Made by a program: the position numbers and the translations under genes. From the NCBI GenBank assembly GCA_947493005.1, contig CANLOY010000011.1:1-64000 (forward strand): 64,000 nucleotides of DNA, given 5' to 3'. Shown piece after piece: positions 43,352-55,400 of the stretch; position 1 is the first letter of the stretch, and the number at the start of each line of letters is the position of its first letter. Below the pieces are notes generated by a model. It worked only from the letters and a program-made list of their open reading frames with translations, was not told the DNA's origin and ran no database searches. Origin of the DNA: an uncultured Roseivirga sp. GTDB taxonomy: Bacteria > Bacteroidota > Bacteroidia > Cytophagales > Cyclobacteriaceae.

Positions 43352-45532
43352 CTAAAAAGAAACCACCTTAAAATCGGTCCTTCTGTTTTCCTGATGTTGC
43401 TCAGCTGAACAACTCACACCATCTTCGCAACCATTGACCAGTTGAGTTTCTCCAAAACCTTTTCCGGTAATCCTATCTTCCGAAATACCTCTTGAAATAA
43501 TATAGGCAGCAGAAGAACGAGCTCTTCTGTCAGAAAGTGCCAGATTGTAATCATCACCACCTCTGGAATCTGTATGAGAACCCAGTTCAATTTTTATGTC
43601 AGGATTGTCTCTCATCATGCTCACTATTTTGTCCAGCTCAATAGCTGCATCCGAACGAATATCAGATTTGTTAAGGTCAAAGTAGATGTTCTCTATCCTA
43701 ATGGCCTTACCAATAACAATCTGTTCCATTTCCAGGTCGAATTTAATGACTCCGGCAGGGTCGTTACCGGCAGAAACCCTGGTCCTGAAATTGAAGAACC
43801 CCCTTTTTTGAAGGAATACATCATACTCGGCTCCAGGTTGTGCAATAAAATAAAGAATACCTTCTTCGGTTGTTCTTACACTATCTACTTTACCAGTTGT
43901 GGTCTCGGTGAAGGTTAGAAGAGCATCACTAACCGGTTTGCCATCTTCAGGGTTTACTAAATCTCCTTTAATAACCAGTAATTCTCTCAGCGGAATGGTA
44001 AGGAATGTTTTGTCAAGTTCATCATCAAATGTAGAAGCAATGTCTTGCCCGGTAGACCAATCTGCTTTCATGGCGGTAAAGGAATAGTTCTTATCCCAGT
44101 CTAATTCAAAGGTAAAATTACCATCGGCCTGGGTGGTGACTTTTATGCTATCTCCTCCATCAGTAGATAGATATACATCAGCATTGGATAGTGGTTCTCC
44201 TGATCTTTGATCGACAACAATTCCATTGATAAATACCGATTCAGGTTTTTTAGGGTACCTAACAGTAATGCTGTAAATATCATCATTTCCAATACCTCCG
44301 GGCTTGTTGGAAGTGAAATAGCCAGTGGTATCATTATCGGATAGAATAAAGCCAAAATCGTCTTTGGAGGAGTTAACAGGAACTCCCAGATTTTTAACAG
44401 TGCTTGCCGAATCATTTAAATCTATCATATAAATATCTAGTCCACCGAGGCCATAATGTCCATTAGAAGAAAAGTAAAGCGTGTCGTTATGTATATGCGG
44501 AAACATCTCATCACCAGGGGTATTGATTTCAGGTCCTAAGTTGACAGGTTCGCTCCACTGATCATCCTCATAGTGAGATCTATAGAGGTCTACACCACCC
44601 TGCCCCCCCGGTCGGGTAGAGGCAAAATAAAGCGTCTTCTCATCAGATGAAAGGGTCGGATGCCCGGTGCTAAAATCTCGCCCATTATGTGAAAAAAGTA
44701 TAGGTTTGTCCCATTTGGAGTCCTTACTGCTTCTTTGAGCCATATATAGCTGCAGGTTAATGACTTCGTTGTTTGCTTTTTTTACCTTCTTACCATTAAA
44801 ATTGTTCCTTGTAAAGAAAGCCTTTTCATCATCGTCATAAAACACGGCAGGCCCCTCATGGTATCTGGTGTTAATTTGTCTGTTAAACAGTGAAGTTCTG
44901 ATAGCGGAGTCTTCGGGATTACTTACATAGTAGAGTTCATGAAATCCTTTATTGTTCCAGCCATGCTTTCTTTTGATCAGTTTGAACTGGCTTCGGTTAG
45001 AAGAAAAAACAAGACCATCCTGAAAATAGGTGGGACTGTAATCATCGGCAGAAGAATTAAAAGCAGCCAATTCTATTTTATAAAGTGAAGAGTCATTGTA
45101 AAAGCCATTGAAGTCGGTAATACCTTTAGCCAAATTCAATCCCCTGATATCTCCTTTGTTATTGTAAAAAGATCTGAGTGCCACCAAAGCTTCATCATAT
45201 CGTTCGGCACTCATTAATGCCTGAGCATAGTATAGCGTATGGATAGGTTGCGCAACAGTTGAATCCTCGATTACATCAGCATACAAAGTCAATGTACTAT
45301 CAGGCATATTCATTTTCCTGTAAGCTTCTGCTAGCTGAAGTTTGGCATAATTGAATGTGTCATCGCGCTTCACCAGTCTGTCATAAATCTTGGCTGCCTC
45401 AGCAAACTCAAAATTGTCAAAAAGCTTACCTGCTCGCATCACATCTAGACGAGAGCGCTTTTGAGCCTGGATGTTTAGTGAACAAATTATTAGTCCAAAA
45501 ACAAGTATGATTCTTAAGTGACTGTTTCGCAT
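43352..45532 (-). CDS. PorE-like OmpA family protein
   Basis: 726 residues with a signal peptide (1-23, ending IQAQ). Domain order: TPR-like helices (about 30-130), PD40/WD40-type beta-propeller repeats (about 160-410, for example LSSDEKTLYFASTRPGGQGGVDLY and FPHIHNDTLYFSSNGHYGLGGLDIYMI), a carboxypeptidase-regulatory-like beta-sandwich (about 430-530, GIVVDQRSGEPLSNADVYL), a second similar unit, and an OmpA peptidoglycan-binding domain (about 610-726, IYFDLNKSDIRSDAAIELDKI ... LSDRRARSSAAYIISRGI). This order matches PorE, a cell-wall-linked part of the type IX secretion machine, and the PorE-like proteins encoded next to SprF. It starts 3 bases after the PorP/SprF stop, so the two are co-translated. 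Confidence 0.92.
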   Translation of the reverse strand: MRNSHLRIILVFGLIICSLNIQAQKRSRLDVMRAGKLFDNFEFAEAAKIYDRLVKRDDTFNYAKLQLAEAYRKMNMPDSTLTLYADVIEDSTVAQPIHTLYYAQALMSAERYDEALVALRSFYNNKGDIRGLNLAKGITDFNGFYNDSSLYKIELAAFNSSADDYSPTYFQDGLVFSSNRSQFKLIKRKHGWNNKGFHELYYVSNPEDSAIRTSLFNRQINTRYHEGPAVFYDDDEKAFFTRNNFNGKKVKKANNEVINLQLYMAQRSSKDSKWDKPILFSHNGRDFSTGHPTLSSDEKTLYFASTRPGGQGGVDLYRSHYEDDQWSEPVNLGPEINTPGDEMFPHIHNDTLYFSSNGHYGLGGLDIYMIDLNDSASTVKNLGVPVNSSKDDFGFILSDNDTTGYFTSNKPGGIGNDDIYSITVRYPKKPESVFINGIVVDQRSGEPLSNADVYLSTDGGDSIKVTTQADGNFTFELDWDKNYSFTAMKADWSTGQDIASTFDDELDKTFLTIPLRELLVIKGDLVNPEDGKPVSDALLTFTETTTGKVDSVRTTEEGILYFIAQPGAEYDVFLQKRGFFNFRTRVSAGNDPAGVIKFDLEMEQIVIGKAIRIENIYFDLNKSDIRSDAAIELDKIVSMMRDNPDIKIELGSHTDSRGGDDYNLALSDRRARSSAAYIISRGISEDRITGKGFGETQLVNGCEDGVSCSAEQHQENRRTDFKVVSF

Positions 45533-45535
45533 GGC

Positions 45536-46456
45536 TTAAAAATATCTTGGTGAAATGATCTTCTTCTTTCCGAAAACAAATGTGTACTGAATCATCAGTT
45601 CATGTGAACCGGCATTGACCCGTCTAAGGTCAGTAGTGGTAGCAAAATCGTAAGAATAGCCAAACTGTAATTGCTTGGTTGCCTGAACCTGAATTAATGC
45701 GTCAAACGAATCGAATGAACGATAGGACAGGCCTGCCCATATAATATCCTTGATCAGAAAATTGGCATTCAGGTCGAACTCTAACGGAGCATTTCCCACA
45801 TACTTAAATAATATGTTGGGCTTGAATTTTAAATCACGAGATATATCGAAAACATAGCCTGCATACCCGAAATAATGCCTTTCCAGTCTGGAGTCAGAAT
45901 CACTATTGTTTACATCTAGTTTACTTCTGACCAACTGAGGTACAGAAATACCGGCAAACAAACGATCGGTATTGAAATAGAGTCCTGCACCAAAATTTGG
46001 TCTGTTTACATTTACATCTCCATTGGCAAAAACTGGGTCAGTATTACTTATTCTGCTGAACTTTGAGTTATAGTTACTAAGTCCACCCTGAAGTCCAAAG
46101 GCAAGTCTTGCAGAGCCACTGAACCGAATACGGTAGGCGAAAGCAAGGTATGCTGTGGTTTGATCTGTTACTCCAATCTTATCATGGATCAATAAGGCTC
46201 CAATATTTGCACTACCGCTGGCATTGAATGGTGAATGAATACTAAAGGTCTGACTTGAAGGTGCTCCCTCAAGTCCTACCCATTGTTCCCGCGCCAGAAA
46301 TGTAGCCGTGATGTTGTCATGACTACCCGCATAAGCAGGGTTAATGGCCAGCCCGTTAAACATATATTGGGTAAACATTACCTGCTGCTGTGCTGTACCG
46401 ATTTGACAGAACAGGCCAAAAATCAAAGTAAGTGTTATGTTTCTTATCAATTTCAT
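45536..46456 (-). CDS. PorP/SprF family T9SS membrane protein
   Basis: 306 residues with a signal peptide (1-22, ending GTAQ). It opens with the family signature QQVMFTQYMFNGLAINPAYAGSHDNITATFLAREQWVGLEGAPSSQ, followed by beta-strands of a roughly 14-strand outer-membrane barrel and the usual finish (LMIQYTFVFGKKKIISPRYF). In gliding Bacteroidota, SprF is needed to secrete the adhesin SprB and receives its type B CTD. Here the giant type B adhesin gene ends 12 bases upstream, so this protein is very likely its dedicated secretion or surface-tethering partner. Confidence 0.93.
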   Translation of the reverse strand: MKLIRNITLTLIFGLFCQIGTAQQQVMFTQYMFNGLAINPAYAGSHDNITATFLAREQWVGLEGAPSSQTFSIHSPFNASGSANIGALLIHDKIGVTDQTTAYLAFAYRIRFSGSARLAFGLQGGLSNYNSKFSRISNTDPVFANGDVNVNRPNFGAGLYFNTDRLFAGISVPQLVRSKLDVNNSDSDSRLERHYFGYAGYVFDISRDLKFKPNILFKYVGNAPLEFDLNANFLIKDIIWAGLSYRSFDSFDALIQVQATKQLQFGYSYDFATTTDLRRVNAGSHELMIQYTFVFGKKKIISPRYF

Positions 46457-46468
46457 GTTCCGTGTCTA

Positions 46469-49400
46469 TTATCGTTTTATCACTACAAACCCACTCAATG
46501 GCTTAGTACCATTACCTAAATCAATAACAAAGAAGTAGGTACCATCTGGTAGCTGTTCTCCATTACTGTTCACTAGTAGCCCTACTACCGCAGAACCATT
46601 CCATGCTCGGGTGGTATTATTATAACCATCAACTTCCCATACACGGTTACCCCACCTGTTAAAGATTTGTACATTGTTATTCGGGAATTTATCAATCCCT
46701 TCTATAAACCATGTTTCTTCACCCTGGCCGTCATTGTTTGGAGAAATACCCTCTCCTGGTATCACTTCAGAATTTTCAAGTACAGTTATTGTCACAACAG
46801 CTTCATCGCATTGAACCGGAATACCATTGTCACAAATCTGATAGGTAAAGCTTACCTCTCCAAAGAAGTCTGGATTAGGTGTATAGGTATATGTTCCATC
46901 AGGGTTAAATACCAGCGTGCCCCTTTCACCAGCGCTTCCAGAATTTACCAATGAGTAGGTCACAAGATCACCATCCGGTTCAGAATCATTAAATACTACA
47001 GTCCCTGTAATGCTTGTATTCTGAGGAATGGTTACTGCATCATTTTCTGCAATAGGAGGGTTATTGACAGTTAATTCAACAGTACTAGTGTTATTGGTCT
47101 CATCAGGGTCAACTTCTGTCCCTGCAACAGATACAGTGTTAGTATGTTCTCCATCATCCAACACATTACAAAGTATGGTCAACTGTTCCGTTTGTCCAGA
47201 GACCAGGATACCTATATTCCAGGTTCCTGCAACTTCATCATAAGTTCCAGCTGAGGTGGTTGCGCTTACGAATTGATATCCTGAAGGAAGCATTTCAGTA
47301 ACCACCACATTGGTTCCTGGATTAGGCCCCGCATTATTTACAGTTATTGTAAACGTAACCTGATCACCTCTGATAGGATCGTCATTGCTGATAGATTTAG
47401 TAACAGAAAGGTCGGCTCTAGGTAAAGTGATTCTTCTTCCAGCCTTATTATTTGTTAAATCAGGATCAAATTGATCTGAGCCAACAATGGATGCTTCGTT
47501 GAGGTACTCACCTGCCGCATTTACGGTTACCGTTAAACCTAGTGTCGCTGTTGCGTCAACGGCCAGTGATGGAATGCTCCAGATATTGGTGTTTGAATCA
47601 TAAGTACCAACACCTGCAGCTATATTGACTACTGTATAACCGGATGGGACTCTTTCCAGAACTTCAATATTTGTTGCTGCATTAGGCCCATTATTGGCTA
47701 CTGTTACAAAGAAGGTGATTTGCTCATTTAACTCTGGTCTTGAGTTACTGACAGTTTTCTCAATTTGTAGCTCCGCGATATCTGGTAGTACTTTGGCAAA
47801 GGCCTCATTATTAGATGTATTCAGATCCGTTTGATCGATTGACACAATGCTCGCAATGTTCAAATAACTACCTGTAGGCAATACTTCAGCTCTTATTTCA
47901 AGAGTTGCTGCTTCACCAATTCTAAGCGTGTCAACTGTCCAGATACCCAGTGTTTGATCAAAGTTTCCAACAGCTGTGAACCCAATGAATCGATAGCCAT
48001 CAGGCAATACATCACTCACTGTGACATTAGTTGCCGTTTCAGGTCCTGCGTTCGCCATTGTTACAGTGAAGCGAACTTCATCTCCAATTAATGGATTCAG
48101 TATATCAACAGATTTTGCCAATCCAACATCAGCCTGTTTAATTGAGGTGAATGCTGATGACAAGTTATTATTAGGATCAACATCAAACTGATCAATAGCA
48201 ATCAAGCGTGCAGTATTGGTGTAACTGCCCTCACCATTAACTGTTGCTCTCATGAGCAAGAACTCTCCACCACCTTCGATAAGCTGATCAATACTCCATA
48301 TGCCAGTAGTTAGGTCATATGTACCTCTACTGGTAAATGCATCCACGAATGTATAACCGGAAGGCAGTAAGTCGGCCACCTGTATACCCGAAGCACCATC
48401 CTGACCAATGTTTCTCACAGAGATACTAAAGTTGACTTCTTCGCCAATGTTAGCTTCCAGGTTATCGATGGTTTTGGTAATAGCGATATCTACAGTAGGA
48501 GGGTTAACTTCTACTTCACTGCTATTATTAGTATCATCACCATCCTTCTGATCCAGACTACTAATCGTAGCTGTATTGTCATAATCTCCCGACTCCAGCA
48601 CCTTCGCGGTAATCTGAAGGTTTAAAGTCTGCCCATTGTTAATACCATCCAGATTCCAGGCTGATTGTGCAGGCTCATAACTTCCAGCATCCGCAGTTGT
48701 ACTAACAAACTCATAGCCAGATGGCAATTGATCTGTGACAACAACACTTGTCGCATCATCAGGACCATTATTGGTCAGCGCAATATTAAATACAACTTGT
48801 TCCCCAATGTTAGGATTTGCATTGTCAACGGTTTTCTCAACCTGTAAATCTGCTGTTCTAGGCGATATACTCGCAGTGGAAGTATTATTAGAAGTATTCG
48901 GATCAAATTGATCCACATCATTAACGCTTACAGTATTAGAGAAGCTTCCTTCTGCTTTGGTTTGAACAGTCACTTTAAGTGTGGCTTGTTCATTAAGACT
49001 CATTGAATTCAAGGTCCAAAGCCCTGTTCCTGCATCGTAATCACCTTTGCTCGCCTCAGTACTGATCAATATGAAACCACTCGGGATATTTTCAGAGATT
49101 TCAATATTGGTCGCCTGATCAGGTCCATTGTTAGTTAGCGTGATGGTGAAGTTCACTTGCTCACCAATATCGGCTCTCGTAATATCTGCAGATTTGGTCA
49201 ATGTCAGGTCTGCTTGAGGGAATACTACGGTCGCTGAAGCTGTATTATTACTGGTATCAGTATCTACTTGATCTGAATTCGTTATGGACACCGTATTGGC
49301 CATTTCTCCACTTGATAATACCTCAGCTTGGATGGTAAGTGTCAAAGTATCATTAGCTGCCAATGTACCGATGTTCCATACTCCTGTAGCGTTGGTATAA

Positions 49401-52400
49401 GTTCCAGATTCTGCCGTTGCATTTTCTAACTCATAACCACTTGGAAGCAAGTCTAATACTTCAAGGCTTGTTGCAGCATTTGGTCCTGCATTGAATACGT
49501 TGATAGTGAAGACTACACTTTCACCAACGTTTGCACTGGCATTGCTTACCGTCTTGCTAACACCGACATCCGCAGTTTGGACTACTACTGATTGAGTAGA
49601 AGTGTTGTTCGTTGTATTTGTATCGAACGGATCTGATGCTGTAATGGTAGCAATGTTTGTATGATCACCAGTTGGTTGAGCTTCAGTAATAAAGTTGATT
49701 ACAGCACTTCCACCATTGGCAAGATCGCCTACCGACCAAACTCCTGTGGCGGCATCATAACTGCCTTGGCTTGTGGTTGTACTTGTTACTAAGAAGCCAT
49801 CTGGGACATTATCCGTCACCTCGACATTGGTAGCTGCTGATGGTCCATTGTTAGTTACGGTTACCGTAAATACAACTTGTTCGTTAATTATAGGGGTAGG
49901 TTGATTTACAATTTTGACTACTTGAAGATCAGATTTCAATGCTGATACAGCAGCACTTGCAGAGTTGTTTGCAGTGTTAGGATCGTTTTGATCTAAGCCT
50001 GTTACTGCAGCAGTATTTGTAAACTCACCTGATGCTAAGACAGTGGCGGTAACTGACAGCACTGCATTTTCGCCATTGGCAATAGCACCAGCTGTCCAGA
50101 CACCTGTACTTCCATTATAAGAGCCATGAGATGCACTTGCGCTCACCAGAGTATAACCAGAAGGTAGCTCATCAAGTGCTGTGACGTTAGTTGCAGCGTC
50201 TGGTCCGGCATTGGATAGCGTAATTGTGAAGATTACATTTTCACCCACATTGGCATTACTGTTACTTACTGTTTTTGCCATACTCAAATCAGAAGACTGA
50301 GCAACTATACTTGCACTCGCGGTATTGTCTCCAAGGTTTGGATCGAACTGGTCTGAGTTTGTAATCTGAGCTGTATTTGTAAAGTTACCTGCTGCATTTA
50401 CAGTAGCTGTTATCGTGAAAGTAGCCGAAGAACCATTTGGTAAAGTACCAATATCCCAAATACCAGTACCACTGTTATATGACCCTTGACTTTCAGTAGT
50501 AGATACTAATGTGTATCCACTTGGCAACTGGTCAGTTACCTGAACATTAGTGGCATCTGCCGGGTCAGGGCCATTATTAGTAACAAGAACCGTGAAAGTA
50601 ACTTGATCTCCTACATTAGGATTGTTGGCATTTACTGCTTTGGAAATACTCAAATCAGATTGCGGAGGTACCACTTCAATAGAGGCAGAGTTGTTTGCTG
50701 TATTGTCATCAACCTGATCGGAATTGACTACAGCGGCAACATTATTATAATCACCTAATGAAAGGACTGTTCCAGTTACCGTTAGGGTAGTGGATGCAGT
50801 ATTGGCTAATGTACCGATAGTCCAAACCCCATTGGTACTATTATACGAACCGGATGAAGCAGTTGAACTGACGAGTGTAAAGCCACTTGGTAACAAGTCA
50901 TTCACAACTAGGCTTGAAGCATCGTCAGGACCTGCATTATTCACTGTTACAGTGAACGTTACATTTTGTCCAACATTCGCTGTTAGGTTGTCGACCACTT
51001 TAGTAACACTGATATCTGCACGTTGAATAGTGACAGGCCTGGTTACTGTATTGTTGGCAGTATTAATATCAAACTGATCTAGTGATTTTATAGTGGCAGT
51101 GTTATTATGTACACCCATAGCACTGGTTCTAACTCTCAGTGTGAGTACTGCATTTCCACCATTGACTAAGTTTCCTACCGTGAATATTCCAGTGTCTCTA
51201 TCAAAGGAAGTACCTGGAGTAACATTACTGCTAATTAATGTATACCCTGTAGGAAGAATATCTTTAACAACTACACCAGTTGCTCTTGCAGGGCCGTTAT
51301 TACTCACCGTAATTGTAAATACAATTTCCTCGTTGATAATTGGCCTGTCGTTGTCAACTACTTTTGTAATGACAAGATCAACCAACTGAGGAGGGGAAGA
51401 TACAGTTGACGTGTTGTTCGCTGCATTAGGATCTAATTGATCTACAGCATTCACTGAAGCCGTATTATCATAATCTCCACTATTCAGTACAGAAGCTTTA
51501 ACTGTTAAGTTTTCACTTCCACCACCATTCAAAGAACCGACTGTCCATATTCCAGTGGTTTCGTTATAAGTTCCTTTACTTGGTACAGCGCTTACAAACG
51601 AATAGCCACTTGGTAGTTGATCTAAGATCTGGAGGTTAGTAGCCTCATTTGGACCTGCATTGGCAATGTTAATAGTAAATGTAACATTGTCACCTACGTT
51701 TGGTTCAGCATTGTCTACTGTTTTTACAACCGAGATATCTGATCCTTGAAGCGTGATTCCTGCAGAAGCACTATTGTTATTTTCTTTTGGATCGAATTGG
51801 TCTGCATTTGCAATGGCACCAGTCAAGGTAAATGCCCCAGAAGCATTTACAGTAGCAGTAATGGTAATCACTTCCAAAGACCCATTACCAAGATTTCCTA
51901 CTGTCCACAATCCACTGGTATTATCGTAAGAGCCTGCACTTGGATTTGCACTGACAAACGTGAATCCACTTGGCAATAAGCTGTTCAGAGAAATACCTGA
52001 ACCATCATCGGGACCATTGTTTTGAACCGTTACCGTAAAGGTTACCTGATCTCCTGCATTTGGATTAGATTCATCTACTGAAGCCATTACTTCGAGATCA
52101 ACCTGTGGAGGAGCAACACTAGCATCGGATTGGTTATTAGCCAGATCGGCATCAAACTGATCCAATGAAGTTACAGATGCCATATTATTGTATTCTCCAT
52201 CGCCTTTTACAGTGGCGGTTACTGTGAGTGTTGCTTGGGCACCATCGGCAAGCGTACCAATATCCCATATTCCTGAACTATTAGTATAAGTTCCTGAGCT
52301 GGTAACTGCGCTAACTAAATCATACCCACCAGGTAATTTGTCAGTTACATTCAACCCACTTGCCTGATCAGGTCCATCATTACTTACTGTAATCGTAAAC

Positions 52401-55400
52401 ACAACGTTTTGCCCAACATTGGCTGCAGCATTGTCCACAACCTTTAATACATTAATATCAGATGAAGCGACATCAGAACCAGCGGTAGCCGTATTATTAC
52501 TTGTATCTGGATCGAATTGATCAGCAAAATCTATAGAAGCGGTGTTTTCCAAGTTCTCATTTGAAATAACGGTTGCTCTAATATTTAACACAGCATTTGC
52601 TGAAGCAACCAGGTCTCCAATCATCCAAAGTCCAGTTCCTTCATCGTAAGTGCCTACACTTGCGGAACTATTGACCAAAGTATAACCTGCAGGGAGAGCA
52701 TCCGATGCTTGAACGTTTGTAGCAGCATCAGGACCATTGTTGGTAACCGTTACTGTAAAGAATACATCATCGCCAACTCTTGGGTTAGAAATGTCTACCA
52801 TTTTAGCAATGGATAAATCGACAATCTGAGGATCAACGGTGATGGTACTAATGTTTGATGTAACATCAGAATCTACTTGATCTAATCGAGATATTGTGGC
52901 CGTGTTGATATAGTCACCTGTAGCTCTTACAGTAGCCTTAATATCCAGAGAGACAGTAGCATCGGTTTGAATAGAACCAATATCCCAAATACCTGTAGTT
53001 CCATTGTAACTACCAGTAGTAGTTGAAGCAGATACGAAGAAGAAACCGTTTGGAATGGCATCAGTTACCTGAACACTTGTGGCAGGGTCTGGGCCATCAT
53101 TCTTAACAGTAATATTGAATGTAATTTCGTCTCCTACGTTTGGTACATCATCGTTTACTGTTTTGGTAATGATTAAATCTGAAGATTGAAGTCCAACACT
53201 TACGGAAGTAAGATTATTTCCGGCATTTGGATCAAACTGTTCCGCATTGGTAATCTCAGCAACATTAGTAAAGACTCCTGTTAAATTAACTGTCGCATTA
53301 ACCGTTAATGTGGCAGAAGCATCTTTAACTATTGTGCCCACTGTCCATAAGCCAGTAGTGGTGTTGTAAGTACCCTGACTTGTGACAGGAGTGCCCACTA
53401 ATGTATAACCATTTGGCAGCTTGTCAACTACTTCTACTCCCGAACCATCGGCATTATCAGGCCCAATGTTAGTTACCGTAATAGTAAATACAACAGGATC
53501 ACCTTCATTGGCATTGGCATTGTCGACAGTCTTCATGATTGCGAGATCTACTCTTGGAGAAGTTACTGTTACAGAAGCAGTGTCGTTAGCATCATTGCTA
53601 TCTACTTGATCTAATTCCGCAATTGTAGCTACGTTTTCAAATTCACCATTAAGAAGTACTCTCGCCTGCACATTAAAGATGACTGAAGCACCATTATTGA
53701 GGTTTCCAATAATCCACTCTCCAGTGTTCTCATTATAAACTCCATTACCATTGGTATTGGCATTGATCAATGTATAGCCTGATGGAATTTGGTTAAGTAC
53801 ACGAACGCCAGTGGCATCATCAACTCCATTATTAGTTACAGTAACAGTGAAGTTTACAAACTCTCCAACATTTGCTGAAGCGTTGTCAACAGAGATCATT
53901 ACCCCTAAATCAGATTGTTGTAAGGTGATGCTTTGTGAAGCTTCATCGTTTGCAGCATTTTCATCCAATTGATCTACTTCAGTTACCCTTGCAATATTGT
54001 TGTAAGCTGAAGAACTGGTGATATTTGCCACAACAGTCAGGGTTGCATTTGCCGCATTTTCAATAGTACCTACACCCCAGATTCCTGTGGTAGCATTATA
54101 TCCACCTTGACTTACCGAACTACTCACAATATCATAGCCTGCAGGTACTAAATCGCTAATCACAACATTTGTAGCAGAGTTAGGACCAGCATTGCTTGCT
54201 GTAATTGTGAATGTTACGCGATCACCAATGTTAGGATTGTTATTATCCACCACTTTGGTCACACCGACATCAGCTTTTTGTAAAGTGATTGATTGTGTAC
54301 TACTGTTATTTGTGGCGTCTGGATCAAACTGGTCTGAGGTAGTAATTAATGCTGTGTTATCATAGTTTCCAGAAGCATTAACGCTGACACTCATTACAAG
54401 TACGGCACTTCCTCCATCACCAAGGGTACCTAAGTCCCATATTTTGGTATTAGTATCAAAGGTCCCTTGAGAAGCGAATGCATTTTCCAGGTTATAACCA
54501 CTAGGCAGTTGATCTGTAATTTTGACTCCAGATGCGGCATCAGGTCCTATATTAAATGCTGTAACAAGGAATGTAATAACATCTCCTGGGTTAGGGTTAG
54601 CATTACTCACTGTTTTACTCAAAGTAACATCTGCACGCTGAGGTCTTGGTGTAGAACTAGCTATGTTGTTGTCAGTTTCAGGATCAAATTGATCTACCGT
54701 TAGTAGTTGTGCAGTATTCTTATAAACTCCATCTGATTTAACTAAGGCAGTTACATCCAATGTAGCTGAAGCCCCATTGACCAAATCACCTACAGTCCAA
54801 ACATTATTAGTGTTATTGAATCCACCTTGACTTGCATTGGCTAGTAAGAAGGTATAACCATTTGGTAGTTTATCTTCTATAGTGATTCCCGTAGCTGCAT
54901 CAGGACCATTATTAGTAACTGTGATAGTGAATACTACATTCTCACCTACATTTGGTCCTCCATTATCCACTACCTTCTCAACCAATAAGTTAGCTTGGGT
55001 AGGGAATATCTCCACCGAGTCTTCATCATTGGCTTCAACCTCATCATTTTCGATTAGTTCTGTAACCTTGGCATTGATTAGGTAAGAACCACTAGATAGC
55101 ACTTTGGCGGTTATCGTGATGGTTTCAGTATCACCATTTGGTAAACTACCTACAACCCATAGTCCAGTACTGGAAGTGTAGTTTCCTTGTGTAGGATTGT
55201 CCGCAACATATTCTAATCCATCAGGTAAGAGGGAAGTGATTTTTAAACCACTTGCATTATCGCCACCGTTGTTTGTCACCGTTACAGTGAGTTGTATTTC
55301 TTCACCTACATTAGGTCTGGCAACATTGCTGCTAATGGTAACTCCAATATCAGCTCTAGGTGCATTCACTGCAATGGTTGCAGTGTTATCAGGTGTATTA

